DNA from: Chara braunii
Taxonomy: Eukaryota; Streptophyta; Charophyceae; Charales; Characeae
NCBI GenBank assembly: GCA_003427395.1
Contig: BFEA01000305.1
Coordinates: forward strand, 583,268 to 625,500
Length of the DNA stretch: 42,233 nucleotides
Direction: 5' to 3'
The translations under genes and the position numbers were made by a program. Shown piece after piece: positions 29,260-42,197 of the stretch (positions within the stretch are counted from its first letter, which is position 1; every line of letters starts with the position of its first letter). The notes below the pieces were generated by a model. The model had not been told where the DNA came from, did not search any database, and saw only the letters and a list, made by a program, of their open reading frames with translations.

Positions 29260-31560
29260 TTGAACACGCCACAAGGAGGTTTGAACAGGCCCGTTTGAAC
29301 ACGTTCGCGCTTTCTGGGCGTTCAAACCGTCACATAGCCCCAACACAACAACCCTGCCCGAATCCCACCCCCACCAAACGTTACGGCCCTTCCACAAACA
29401 CTTTCAGGGCCGTTCAATGAACGTGCATTCAAAGCGCTCAAAAAATAAACGCAGAACACGCTTTCATCAAATGTGTCGTAACACAGTACTGAGGGTAACA
29501 TAGTACTGAGGGTCTATGGGACTGGGTATGCCTACAATTTCGCACTGGGAAAAAATCGGGTACTATGTACTATGCAAAGATGAACGGGTCCCGAGTATAG
29601 ATACAAGCTGGGCGCTAGGACTAGGTAGAGTAGGTATTCCTATCTTTAAGTGGGACACAAATGCAATTTTCCCTTCTGTTTTTCCATGTATTACCTTCTT
29701 TGGGAAATTTTGCGTTATACCCATCACAGTTTAGATATATGTCAAAATGCCCCTAAAAGATATGGGTAGAGGCTATAGAGTCGCCCGAGTGGAATGGGCC
29801 AAATGGCATTTGGGCTTGAACTTTATGTGATATGCCCTTGTAAGGTCAGGGTTCAAATGTGCAATCTGCACCTCTCAGTTGGGGCCTGGCCTGCACCCTG
29901 TTTTGTCTGGTTTGCCCTCCCTATGCCGCGAGGGGATTTAGTGGTATAATGTTAAGAGGTTCAGGGGTGTCCTAGGATTTGCGGAAAAAAACACCCTACG
30001 ATGTTTATGACAAAATAAAATTTTATGTATCCGTAGATACATGAGGAGATTGCTATGATCGTTTTTGTGTCCGCATTGAATAAATTTGACAAAGTCTTCG
30101 AATCATTGTCCAATGATTGAATCAAATGCCTAGTGGCATGATAAAAGATGATGATCGTAGACTTTGTCCTCCTTCACATTTAGCCTATCAAAGGAAACAA
30201 TCCATGACATCCTTAATACATCACTTTAAGCATTGCATGAACTTCAAGGGTGTGTCTATACCAGCTTCTTCTATGTGCACCTGTGTAGAAGCACCCAAAG
30301 GAGAATCTGATTTATATGTAGTTAGCATTGGAATCAATCAACGCAATCATCTTACCGTTGTAAGCTTTGAGCACCTGGTTTTGCTCATTTACAAGGGTTT
30401 GATTTTATGTCGAAACACCACATGCTTGCAGGTGTGATTACTGTCATAGGTACTCAAGATATTGTGTTTGGAGAACTTGAAATAGATATATAACACTTCG
30501 TATCATATAATAAACTCTCGATAAAAAAACACACTAAGTCTTCAACAAATGACTACAAAAAAAACGATCGTTATCATTTGCAGGATACCCAGGCCTTAGG
30601 GGCGGCAATCTGAGACCTCTGTATTCAAACGTTCAAAACGAGTGCACGTTGCTCGAGGTTGGCTGCCCCACGAATGGTTCGTCTCTATCCTAATAAGTTC
30701 CTGCATCTCCGACCTCCTCCTCCCTCACCATACCTCCAAGGTCTTCCTTGGTCATTCTACCCATGAGCTCCGTCAACGGTAATTGTGCACCTCCGGTGCA
30801 GTGAGCCTTTTTTTTTTTTAACAAATTATTTAATATTGCTTCATTCTATTCATGGGGAGTTGCACATGTTGGGAAAGGAGCCTAACATCCTAGACCATGG
30901 GCCATATTGAATAATGTTGAGGCCAAGGTCCTCACAGTCTACCTGGAATAAAAGTTATAGAATTACTCCCGGGTTTATTACCCAACTTTTTGCTTCAAGA
31001 AACAAATTGTCTGAGAAAGTAGCAACATAGGAAGTGAAGTAGTCCAAGGATAAGATGGCAGGTGAGTCGAACAATGAAGTAGACCTCTGTTAGCCCTGGG
31101 ATACCTGACCCTCTCAACACCAAAGGTTGTAGAATACGCAGTAGTGATTAGTTAGGCCTGCATGGGTGATCCCACTAGAGTTCTGAGAAGAAGAGTTTGT
31201 TGCTAGATGAAAAGTCAGCCCATTTGAAAGGAGTTGAACGCTTCCTAATGACAACAATGCCACAACATCCTTAGCTAAATCAATGGGATCAGACTGAGGT
31301 TTTAAGTCTAACCCAGTCTGCCATGAACAACAAGTCTACCAGAGTACGAAGGGGCGGTTTAAAATTTAAAGAAAGTGTCTGTCTCTTCTAGCCAACCATA
31401 GAGACCAGAAGACCCTGACTCTAAAGATATGGAGTATAATACCAACTTGTTGTTTGGTGAAAAGAGGGTTTAAACCAGTAGTACTTGGCCCCTACATACA
31501 TCGGCCATGGGGAAAAATAGAGTAGAAGCATTTCTAGTCAGATGAATTTGGGCGGGCATG
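29260..31560. other. Unrecognised intergenic DNA
   Basis: A short tandem (A)CAYAGTACTGAGGGT pair lies at about 29480-29513. An open frame of about 105 codons at 30117-30437 (ATG at 30126) includes YVVSIGINQRN and [11 protein letters not shown]. It looks mildly protein-like and could be an exon or an old retroelement fragment, but no family is recognised. The rest shows nothing. Confidence 0.35.
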
Positions 31561-34500
31561 TGACACTCAACGTCACGCCCTACTCTGTCTTTCGGTCATA
31601 GTGATAAGTTGTGCGGAAAAGACCTTGAAAAACAGTAGAATGGGGTGTGTCAAGGATTTTTGGGAAATCGAGTATGGGAACTCGTATGGAACGGAAGGTC
31701 CACATGATAGCGCATGTGGTTCCGGTTTTAGTGAGAACATGTCACTGGCGCGCGGGAAGGAAACAAATGCGCACAATTTTCAAACATCCATTCAATCCAA
31801 AACGTATCGTTTTACCTTCACGTGGGCTACTGAACGTCTCTTAGAGTGAAAGGGCGAAAGAACGCACGTGAGATCTCGTTTTCGGATCAGATCTCGGCGT
31901 TGCTCGTTACAAAGCTCCTAGTCCGACGTTGAGAGCCTCAGACTGGTCGCTTGCTTCTTGTGTTCGTCTTCGCCATGTGTTCGATAGTGAAACCCCTTTT
32001 TTCGATAACGCTCTATGTGGCGACAATCATTGCACAGAGGGTTAGGCCAATGGGGTGCCACTGTCGTCCACGGGATGACAATCAATTTATTAAAAGGTAA
32101 CAACAGTGAGTGTGGAGGAAAGTGGGTATCAATAATTACAAAACCAGCACCTACAAATCCATAGCACATTGTCTATGATGGAAAATGTAGTATCTTCCAC
32201 CGATCTTGGCGACGGCTTCCCGTATGTGCCACTCGTATACACGCGTCCTTTCCTCGTTATAGAGGAATGGCCGAGATGGGGGTGCGGGAAGTCGGCACCC
32301 AGTGGGATCGGAATATTTGACCCACATAGCATGAACAAAACCAACATATATGAGCGCATCCACTCAACCGCGTAATCTCGTGAACAATCAAGTCTATAGG
32401 GATTATTGCATTTCATTCATTCGACAACCAACCTCATCAAAAAGAGAGAAAGGGCAGAATTCTGATTCATGGGTAGCGTCAATCGTCATCCATCAAAACC
32501 ACGATGATCCTACATAACTTTAGCCTTAGTGCACAGTTAACCCAATCAACACAAACACACACCAGATCCCATGCACATGATTTGTCGGATGTGCGAGAGA
32601 CGCATTATCGAGAGAATTTGGTTACGATCTTTTCGGTCCCTTATGAGTTCAATGATACTAGTTCATGCGAGATCCGGTTGAATGCAACAGGGGTGAGCAA
32701 AATCATGGTTTCCCGAGCCATTCCGACATTCACCAAACAGTCATGAGCACGAGAACGAAAAAGGGAGGTGGAGATAGAGGCATGACAGAATCAAGAAAGA
32801 GAACTGGGGAGGAAGGAGGAGAACTCAGATCACACAGACAACCTTTGGGAGGGGGGGAAAACACTTGGATATTTCTCGTCGACTTAACTTTCAGAGAACC
32901 AATTAGAAAGCGAACCCTGAAAATCAAGGCGCCCCGGCCTCTGCTCTTTGATCATGGCCCCTGGCCATGCAATCATTCAAATATACACACTCCTCTTACT
33001 CAGGTACTGGCGATCTCGGCCGCCACGCACCAACCTCCAAACCACAGTGATCGTCACCCCGCCAATCTCAGCCTCTACATCAACTTGCCCAGATGCTGCA
33101 GTTCGACGCGGCCACGGCACACAGCGATGCCTACGCTGTAATCAGCTCGTGAGGACTTTCCGACTCGCTATTTGCACAACATCAAGGCACAACTTCCCAT
33201 AAGTTGGCCAATGGGTTGAGAGAGAGCTTTTCGGGAGCGGTTTCGGGTTTTATAGTTGCGAGGAGGAGAAAAAAGAGGGAGAAGCGTGGGGTAAAGACAG
33301 GAGGGGCGAAGAGGAGTTTGAGATGATCACCTGTGGAAAGCCATATCGTCGATGATATCGATCCCGCAGGCTCTTTGCGCAACCAATCTGATTACTTCGT
33401 GCAAGGGAATTTCTCCTTACATGACGTCGATTTGCGGCTTCTACTCCTTCGAGTACCTTGAGAGGGGATCGATAGGGAGTTCCGGTATGGGGATGAAGGG
33501 GGGAAGAAGAAGAGAGTGAAAAGTAGCGCGGAGCGGGTCCAAGATTCAGACGAGAAGGAGTGGGGGTGAAACGTGAGAGAGAGAGGGGATGGAAAATAGT
33601 TACAGACAAAGGGAAGAAGGCACGAAGAGGAGGAGAGGAAAGATGGTATGGGTTTCAGCGGGAGGCAGGGGAAGCTTGCAGGTACGGCTCTAGTGCCTAA
33701 GAGAGACGGACATCAAAACAGTTACGCTCCATCCTAAAGTTATTTCAAGAATATGAAATTCAAATGTTATGCAAGCGCGCAGGATTGAGCACGCAAAAAT
33801 CCTACGTCTATCCAGTTGCCTGAAAATTCACAGAATCACAGATCTTTTAAGGGCGGGTGCGGGAAGTTCTCAATGCAAGAAATGGCGCGACAACAAAAGA
33901 AACGTCTATAAATCCCGGAATTCCCAACCGTTGAACAAAATTCATAGCGTGCTCTCTAAGGCGCGCGTAATTCCTGCGTAAGTGCATGAATTCTGAAAGG
34001 ATGCAACCAAAAAGGAAACGTCAACTTGGATTGGAGGGGGCCTGAATGGCGGACAACTTCATGCCTAAGGAATATGGCAAAGAAGGGGGGGGTCAGATTT
34101 AACAAAATTTGGGGTCTTCAGAAGATAGTTCAGGTACGGGAGCTGGTACGTCACAGATGCTCCCCAAGTGGCCCGTTCGTTCATCATTCTCGTGGCTTTA
34201 TAACCGCCACAACTTTAGGAAGTACTGGTGGTTTAATCTGCCAGTAATAACAAAGTCCTGGTTCGAGAAACCAGCTAAGCTGTTAGCACCTGGCCACAGA
34301 GAGCTTAGTGTTTCCTAGAAACCTCGCGCAAAGACGCATTCCCACGACAGATGTAACCAGTCTTCCAACCATGGGTGGGGGCATGCATGACAGAGGACTG
34401 AAACATCCATGCCTCTCTCAGACTCTCAGAACACCAGAGAGCGGTAGGGACGCAGGACTGCAAATGTAGCCATTGAAGACCTCCTACTACCTTGGTTTCC

Positions 34501-35640
34501 AGGGACGATAAGATCAGATCAATAAAAAACAGTAGCCACTTACGAGGTGCCAATTCAGGGTGAAGTTGGTGAACCTAGGTTGTAAAGATTGGGCTTCTGA
34601 GTGGAGGCTGCAGTGCACTTGGGAAGGCCGAACCCTTTTTTTCACGACTCCCTCACCCACGCGACGTTTCCGCCTGCAGTGGGTTCCCTGTTCCTCAGAC
34701 AAACCTCCCAGTCGTAGGCTCGTAGCTGTGGCCAGTGGGCAGAGTCTGCTCACATGTACTCCCTGCCATTGCACAGGTCTAGTCCAAATAAAATAGAGGA
34801 TTTCCATACCGTAGATGATGCCAGATCGAACAGGAGAGTCGTGGAGTTGGGGGCCGCAGGCCCACACACTGTGGGAAGATCAAGGGTGGGCGGGACTCCT
34901 TCGCCAATTTCCTCAGACCAGCTGACGGACGTGACTGTGCGACTGGAGATTCACGTACGCGCTGACTGCTGCTGGTGGACGGTCAACCGAGGGAGGTTCA
35001 AGGGAAGTCCAGCAGATTCAGCAAGCCTCGCAGCCTACCTCCACTGCCGCACTGCCGGTAACTTGTACCGTCGCGGGTGGTGGGAGTAGTGCCATCCGGG
35101 CCGGCGACGTCCAGATGCATCCCGGGGAAGTTCCTTGGTTCCTGGTGCTGACCCAATTTCCCCGCAGTCATAGGTCCTGCTCAAAAACTCCAACCGAGTG
35201 TCGTGGATATTGCTGAAGTCTTGGTCCTCGGTCTGTCGTGAATATCGCTGAGGTCCATGTCCTTGGTCTGATTCAGGTGGCCCGCAGTCCTTGGTCCCAG
35301 TCCGAACTCCAACCGAGCGTCGTGAAATGCTGGTGCCGTGGTCCAGATGAACCGTCAGTAATATTGAGTGGAAATCATGAACCGAATGCGTGGATGCGAA
35401 GAAGTGTTGCCAAGTAGTAGAGTGTGCGGAAACGATTCTGTTACCGACCGAAACGGCTCCGTAACCTCCGGTGCCCACTGGTGATGGCCGAAGCAAGGAA
35501 AAGCCAACTGTGACAGGTGTAGGACAATTGCTGCGTTTACGGGTGACGTGCTGACGAGGGGAACTACTGCCTACAGCAGGGGAAGAGGTCGGGGGGAGGG
35601 AACGAAAGGAATTTGGCGAGAAGCCACCAGTCAGTTTCCT
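31561..35640. other. Mostly unrecognised DNA, with one tandem pair near 35.2 kb
   Basis: Minus-strand frames at 31918-32363 have a protein-like look (EWHIREAVAKIGGRYYIF; WPNPLCNDCRHIERY) but lie in different frames and match nothing I know. At 35162-35330 a unit of about 119 bp containing CCGCAGTC..GGTCC..CAACCGAG(T/C)GTCGTG is repeated twice. No RNA genes seen. Confidence 0.35.
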
Positions 35641-35949
35641 CTTATCCTTCTAGGAGAGGGAAAGTGATGTTACTCCCGATGAAGGAGGTGTTACCAAATT
35701 GAATTTGGAATGCATTTGCTGTGTGGGATGTGGGAGGGGGGAGGAGGGAGAGGGAAGGAGGGGAGAGGGAGGCAAGGACAGCAAGGAAATTCAAGGAGTA
35801 AATTGTGCAGTGTCGTAAGGACCGGCGCTCCAGTTGGTCCGGTGGGCCTTAAAAAAAGGGGAAAAGAAAGTTGGTCCAGCGGAGCGCGATGAGACGGAGC
35901 GTTGGCTACGTCGTCGTCAGAGTTACAGATGTCAGGCTGGCTGCCCCTT

Positions 35950-36385
35950 GCGGGTGCGGCCTCTACTCGCCGGTACGACGCGACGTACGGCTACTCTACT
36001 CTCGGAAAACACAAATAGATTGGAAAACACAAATAGAACACAAGCGGCATCGTCGCCACACCACTCTCGAAATGTGCAAAATGAGAATGAACTTGGTGCT
36101 AGAACAATGGCCAGATGCACCCATCACATTTTTGTCTTTTCACATTTCGAGAGTGGTGTGGCGAGGCCCAAGGGGCTGCCTCTACTCTGCGGTACGACGG
36201 TACGTACGCTACTCTACTCTTGGAAAACACACGCGAACAGAACACAAGGGGCTGCCTGTACTCTGGGGTACGACGCTTCGTACGCTACTCTACTCTTGGA
36301 AAACACAAACAGAACACAAGTTTGCCTTTCCATGTTCTCCTGAAGGACCGGTACGACGCTACGCTGCGCGACTCTACTCTTGGAA
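35950..36385. repeat. Minisatellite of about 76 bp, four units, interrupted by a MITE
   Basis: The unit has GGTACGACG..(T)ACG..CTACTCTACTCTYGGAAAACACA followed by AACAGAACACAAG. Units start at about 35956, 36176, 36252 and 36340. The first is separated from the second by the MITE at 36046-36169. The frames read here come from the repeat, not a gene. Confidence 0.7.
36046..36169. mobile_element. Small MITE, copy 2, inserted in the minisatellite
   Basis: The right arm (36149-36169) and left arm (about 36046-36069) share GCCACACCACTCTCGAAATG; the interior matches copy 1 at 23791-23913. It lies between unit 1 and unit 2 of the surrounding minisatellite, so its insertion can be dated as later than the array. 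Confidence 0.7.
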
Positions 36386-38220
36386 ACACACAGCAGAAGT
36401 TTTCCTGTCAGTTTTTTTTCCCTGAAGGAACTGACACGATTGGGAGGATCCGTTTTTAGTTAACAACAAGGGCACGGCCTTATCGACTATTGACTTGCAG
36501 TGAATCTTCTGCGTTTTGTCTCCGAGCTACGACTTGGAACTCCGGAGGAGGAGGTAGATGAAAGAGAGGAGAGGTGGTGTCCGGAGGGTCCAACCGACGC
36601 TAGAGGCCTGCCGGGCCTGATAAGTCCCTCCTCTTCCTCCTCCTCCTCCTCCTCCTCCTCCACCTCCACCTCCTCGTTGTCGTACGGGTAGTCCCTGGGT
36701 CACTGGGTGCACGTCGTGTTGTGTCGATGGGTGTTTCAGAAAAACGAACTGACTGACGGACTGACTGCAGTAGGAAAAGGGAAGGGGGCGGAAGGAAGGC
36801 CTCCTTTGCGGTGCGCCAGGGGGCTTACCGAAGGAGGAGGGAGGAGGGAGGAGGGGTCAGCCAGGGGGGTGTAGCGGTCACGGCACTGTCAGAACAGAGA
36901 TCGGCCGGATTACGGCTGGCATCGTTGTTGTTGTTGTTTTTTGGGTTTCGTGTTTATTGTTGTAAATTCACAGGTGCTGTCTCATTCTTGTTGATGTTTG
37001 GCCGCCAGAAGAAAACATGTGGTCGTCAGAGACAAAAGCACTGCACAGGGCGGGAGAGAGAGGAGATCGCGATCCCGATATGTGGGGCACGGCGGGGGGG
37101 GGGGGGGGAGGCATCAGACTTGTGAGCTGGGTCAGGGCGGCACTACTGGTAGTCCGTCGACATCCGGCCAGGCGAGGAGGACGATAATTGCGACTCGCCC
37201 TCTCAAACCAGACCTCGAGGAAGGGGCTGCGAGCAGATCACGCTCACGTCAACAAACGACGGAAGACCAGCAATCTCGGAGAGGGAGGTGGGTGGGAGGA
37301 GGAGTAGGACTAGGAGGAGGTGAAGGACTAGGAGGAGGTGAAGGAGGAGGAGGAGGAGTAGGAGGAGGGACGTAAGCGTCTCCATCACCTCAGCTTCTAG
37401 CAGAACATCCGCGCTGCGAAAAACCGACAGTTTTTGATCCCTCACGTGATCGTCAATCCTGGCGTTTCTCTCGCTCTGACTGTGTGTATGTAGGGTCAGC
37501 CTGGTTGTTCGACGGAAGAAGAGGGCCCGACGACAACGACGACGAGGACGAGGAGGAGGAGGAGGAGGAGGAGGAGGAGGAGGAGATACCCGAACAACCT
37601 TACAGATAGGTCCTCTACCTCGCTTAGTCAGTGCTGTCGGCTTTTCCTTGAATGCCCTTCTCGAAGTGTTCACAGTCGAAGGACGCCATATTGCCAACGC
37701 CCGCCATCCACTATCCTACCTTTTTTTTTTTTCCTTTTCTTTTTGGTTGGTGTAAGTAGTCTGCCTACTTCTTCATCATCCTCTCAGCTGTGTGCCAATC
37801 CCACATCGAGATTCTCGTCCGGTTCCATCAATAACCGTCGTGTCGAACCTTTATTTACTCCACGTGGGTTCATTCCATTCAATCTATGCCAGTCTATGGG
37901 CTTGCCATCTATCCACCAATCCATCGATAAAAGGGGAGCCAGGCTTTGCTACACTGCCCGGCAGGGGGCTGGGCGTGGTCGTCGGGGGGCGGAAGCAAGG
38001 GGAGTGTGAGAGAGGGTGTTTGATTGGGTGGGTGCGTGATCTCATAAGAACTTGTGACTATCGTACTATCTATACTGCCTACCTCTTTAGCTTCGGTTCG
38101 GTGATAGGGGCTCTTATGTTTGTGTACCCCCTTGCCGATTTATCGGTGAAGTTCATCCGATCCACGCGTAATACACGAACACAGAGACATACGTAGAAGA
38201 AGAAAGAAAAGATTACCTAC
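36386..38220. other. No confident gene; GGA/TCC repeats and isolated splice-like sites
   Basis: Simple GGA or CCT repeats lie near 36632-36670, 37300-37370 and 37545-37585 and create poly-Ser, poly-Leu and poly-Pro frames. Acceptor-like sites occur before 36500 (CTTGCAG) and 36973 (T-rich tract then TTCACAG). A frame at 36500-36691 (SELRLGTPEEEVDER) could be an exon but has no partner. Confidence 0.35.
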
Positions 38221-38337
38221 CTCAGATTGCTCATATGCTTGAGCTATGTGTGCGCTGCGAGCAATGATCACACTCGGTTTGACATAAAAGCACAGCAGAA
38301 GAGAGATCATCACCACCTTCGTCACGCTTCGTGCCAT
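38221..38337 (-). CDS. Candidate first exon of a secreted or membrane protein
   Basis: From ATG 38337 on the minus strand, 39 codons: a basic start (MARSVTK), a hydrophobic core (VVMISLLLCFYV) and a polar end (AYEQSE), as in a signal peptide. It ends exactly at a consensus donor, GAG|GTAGGT, in phase 0. No downstream exon was identified at lower coordinates, so this remains a candidate only. Confidence 0.3.
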
Positions 38338-38772
38338 CTTCTGCTGCTTGGCAGAGCACTATAATGTCGAATTGGAATAACAACCGAAAGGGAGAGGGAT
38401 TGCCAGTGACGACCGATCCCGATTCAAAAAGTTGTTGAGGCAGAGGTAGCGTCCCGACTCCCGAGTAGCAAGGGATCTCCCGGTACACTTTGTCACTTGT
38501 TGGCGCATGACGGTACTTGCTTGTTGCATATCACCTTCCTGCCCGTGCAGTGTCCCACCTCCCTCTCCTAACGGAACCCTCGGACGCCAAATGCGGCTGT
38601 CCCGTCTTCTTTCAAGCTCCCACGCTGACCCGGCTGTCACTCGGGATTGATTAATTGATTGACTACGTTCCCTCTGGTTTCGTTAACACGACTGCAGACG
38701 AGCAACGCCAACGTGCCAGAGCATCCTGCTGACTGACGATTCCTAGTGTTCGTGGAAGAGCTGTTCCCTCTC

Positions 38773-38774
<2 letters not shown>
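38338..38774. other. No gene seen; possible upstream region of the minus-strand exon
   Basis: Open minus-strand frames here (38359-38640) have no domain. If the exon at 38221-38337 is real, this is its leader and promoter. Confidence 0.3.
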
Positions 38775-39762
<988 letters not shown>

Positions 39763-40080
39763 CTGGCTGCAAGAATAGCAAGGACTTGGCCAAACACCCA
39801 GCCATGTTCGCGTCCTGGCTGCAAGAATAGCATTATAGCACCATTCGAAAAGGCGGTGAAATCGAGCGCAATTGTGGGTGAAAAACAGATTTTCACCGAG
39901 CGCAATTGTGGGTGAAAAACAGACAGAGAGCGAGAGGAGAGCGCAGGGGAGAAGTCAAGGACGAGAGCCCAAACAAGTGTGTGCGCTCGATCGTCCGCTC
40001 TCATCGAAGAGGAGCAAGCAGAGACGTCCGCTCTGTTAGAGACTCGTCTCCTCGTCATATCGAAGAGGAGCAAGCAGAGA
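39763..40080 (+). promoter_or_regulatory. RRM-gene leader with three successive direct-repeat pairs
   Basis: Pair 1: CTGGCTGCAAGAATAGCA at 39763 and 39815. Pair 2: a 27-bp repeat at 39863-39889 and 39897-39923 (core GCAATTGTGGGTGAAAAACA). Pair 3: a 22-bp repeat at 40003-40024 and 40059-40080 (core CGAAGAGGAGCAAGCAGAGA). They lie in order, without overlap, just upstream of the start codon at 40195. They may be leader regulatory elements or replication slippage. No function is known. Confidence 0.5.
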
Positions 40081-40194
40081 ATTGGTCAGACTGTGGGGGG
40101 AGGTGGGTGGGCGTGCTGTGCAGTGGCGGTCACTGGCGGAGATTTAGGGGGTGGCGTCGTAGTAGCAAATTACTAGCAATCGCTACGTGCGGCG

Positions 40195-41730
40195 ATGAGC
40201 AACCCTGGGGCAGGGGACTCTGGTGACCAGAACCCGGGGCCGACTGGCTCGTATGAGGCCGGTGCTGCAAGCAGCAGCTTGGTAGAAACGTCGGTAAGTG
40301 ATGAAGGGGTCGGGATGCCGACACCGGGAGCAGCAACCGCTGCTGAGTCGGTGTCGGGATCGGAGGACCAGAATCTGGCCAAGAAGGAGGAGGAGGAGGA
40401 GGGGTCAGCCGTGAAGAGCTCGTCGTCAATCCCGTCTTCCGAGGAGGAGGAGAAGGAGAAGAAGGGTGTGCAGCCTGAGGGAAGCGACAAGGGACTTCTT
40501 GGCGCTGCTGCTGCTGCTACGGCAGGGAGTGTCGGAACGAGCGGCGATGAAGAGGCAAGCGCACACTCCACCCCAGCTCAGGGGTCGGATCCGGATCCGG
40601 ATCTGGCTCCGGGGACGAAAGAGACGGGGGAGCCGAGCTCCGCCTCCGCCGATGTTTCCGCAGGGCCTGCTGCTGCAGCAAGTGACCCGGCGGCTGCTTC
40701 GGAGGCTGCGGAAGGAGAAGGGGGGTCGTTGATCGGGGTGGCTGCGGGATCGCTCGCAGCGGCGGAGAAGGTTGGACCAGGTGCCGACGCCGCCGGTGTG
40801 GAAGGTGGTAGTTCCGCAGGTTCTTCAGCAGGGTCGGCGGGTGCCCCCTCGTCAGCAGGAGGACGCGTGTCAACGGTGGGAGGAAGATCCGGGACGGGTC
40901 AGGGACAACTGCGCGGACCGGGCGCAGGAGGAGCGGGACCAGGCGGAGACGGGCCCAGGGAGCTGCAGTTGGATCCGCAGCGGGTGTTCGTGGGCGGGAT
41001 CCCATGGAGCATGCTGGCGGAGGAAGCGAAAGTGGAGTTGAAGGCGCTTTGCTGTCAACACGGCAAGGTCGAGGAGATCGAAATGTGCACCTACCGCGGA
41101 CAGAGCAAGGCGTCCATCGCCAGAGGTAAGCATCGGGGCTTCGGATTCGTGCGGATGTCCAGCTGCGAGGAGGCAAAGGTAGTAATTGAGGCCTTGGATG
41201 GGGTGAAGATGGGGGAGACTACTCTGAGAACGAAGCCGGGCGTGGTAAAGACGGGGCCTTTCCCGTCGAGGAGGGAGAAGAGCATGCCGGCAACAACAGC
41301 GGCGACGGCCATGGCGGCCACGCCGCCGCCGCCGCCGCCGCCGCCGCCGTCGGCGGCGGCGGCTGTGACGACTCCAGTAGAGAGAGCTCCGCAGCGAATG
41401 CGCAGGCCGAGAGGGGGCGGAGGCGGCGGAGGGGCGCCTTACACTGCGCATTCGCAGCCGCCGCCGCCAACGTCGGCGAGTAGTAGAAAGCATGTCAAAA
41501 TGTTCGTCGGCAATCTGAGCCGCACTGTGACCAAGGAGGTTTTATTGGAAACCTTTCAGCAAGTTGGGCCGGTGGTCGATTTGAAGATCGTGAAAGATCG
41601 AATGACGGGCGAATCTAGAGGATTCGCGTTTGTTACATTTGGCAATGAGGAAGCAGCGGTCAAGGCGATGGAGAAGGATGGGTTCCAGGTAGACGGATGC
41701 ATCATTCGGGTGAGTCCCGCGAGGCGTTGA
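40195..41730 (+). CDS. Two-RRM RNA-binding protein (hnRNP/Musashi-like), 511 aa
   Basis: A single uninterrupted frame from ATG 40195 (context GGCGATGAG) to TGA 41728-41730. Residues 1-255 are low complexity: acidic Ser/Glu blocks, Ala/Gly-rich stretches and SAGSSAG repeats. RRM1 (about 262-345) has RNP2 VFVGGIPW and RNP1 RGFGFVRM, with a stretched loop (TYRGQSKASIARGK) before RNP1. The linker (about 360-430) has poly-Pro, poly-Ala and a GGGGGGG stretch. RRM2 (about 434-510) has RNP2 MFVGNLSR and RNP1 RGFAFVTF and ends the protein. Tandem-RRM proteins of this layout bind single-stranded RNA and act in splicing, stability or translation; the exact role is not known. RRM1 is more diverged than RRM2. 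It is the best host gene in the window and the only one with high-GC, codon-like structure. An exon-internal GTAAG at 41127 does not interrupt the domain. Confidence 0.88.
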   Translation: MSNPGAGDSGDQNPGPTGSYEAGAASSSLVETSVSDEGVGMPTPGAATAAESVSGSEDQNLAKKEEEEEGSAVKSSSSIPSSEEEEKEKKGVQPEGSDKGLLGAAAAATAGSVGTSGDEEASAHSTPAQGSDPDPDLAPGTKETGEPSSASADVSAGPAAAASDPAAASEAAEGEGGSLIGVAAGSLAAAEKVGPGADAAGVEGGSSAGSSAGSAGAPSSAGGRVSTVGGRSGTGQGQLRGPGAGGAGPGGDGPRELQLDPQRVFVGGIPWSMLAEEAKVELKALCCQHGKVEEIEMCTYRGQSKASIARGKHRGFGFVRMSSCEEAKVVIEALDGVKMGETTLRTKPGVVKTGPFPSRREKSMPATTAATAMAATPPPPPPPPPSAAAAVTTPVERAPQRMRRPRGGGGGGGAPYTAHSQPPPPTSASSRKHVKMFVGNLSRTVTKEVLLETFQQVGPVVDLKIVKDRMTGESRGFAFVTFGNEEAAVKAMEKDGFQVDGCIIRVSPARR

Positions 41731-41984
41731 GTAATGTCTATATATATATATGATGGACCGAGGAGGACGGGGATGTGGGCGGAGCGGCGGGGATTGTTGA
41801 TGGAAAAGCGCAGGCGCGTATGCGCTTGTCGGTGCCCCACCTGTGGGCATCCGAGTGGGCGGACTCGTCGCCCTCGTCGGGGAGCTGCTGCTGTTGGCAC
41901 CGAGCAACGAGCAACATCCTCCCTCCCATCCGATCCTCCTAAGCTTCTTCCAGTCAGTCGAACGTCATCGTGCCTCCGCTCGCT

Positions 41985-42020
41985 ATGGCGCCGAAGCTTC
42001 GGCGGCATGGCTCCGTCACG
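41985..42020 (+). CDS. Candidate short first exon, MAPKLRRHGSVT
   Basis: ATG at 41985 and a donor-like ACG|GTGAGC at 42020/42021 give 12 codons in phase 0. It could begin a gene to the right of the window, or lie in the 3' region of the RRM transcript. The evidence is only start plus donor. Confidence 0.2.
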
Positions 42021-42150
42021 GTGAGCATATTTAGAGAGAAATTGTCGGCTCGTGAGAGCAGGCGGGGCGGGGAGACAAAGAGTGTGTCACTGAATGTCAT
42101 CCCCCTTCCTTCGCACGCCAAGGCGGAGCTGAAAAGCCCGAGTGTGTATT

Positions 42151-42197
42151 TGTTTGTTTGAACATCGTTTGTTTATTTGTTTGTTTGTTTGTTTGTT

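Noticed and set aside
37203-37697. 164-codon minus-strand frame with poly-Pro and poly-Leu
   Set aside because: The Pro and Leu runs come from GGA/TCC microsatellites; no domain or splice context supports coding.
40517-41493. Long minus-strand frames opposite the RRM gene
   Set aside because: They are Arg/Pro/Ser-rich shadows of the GC-rich plus-strand gene.
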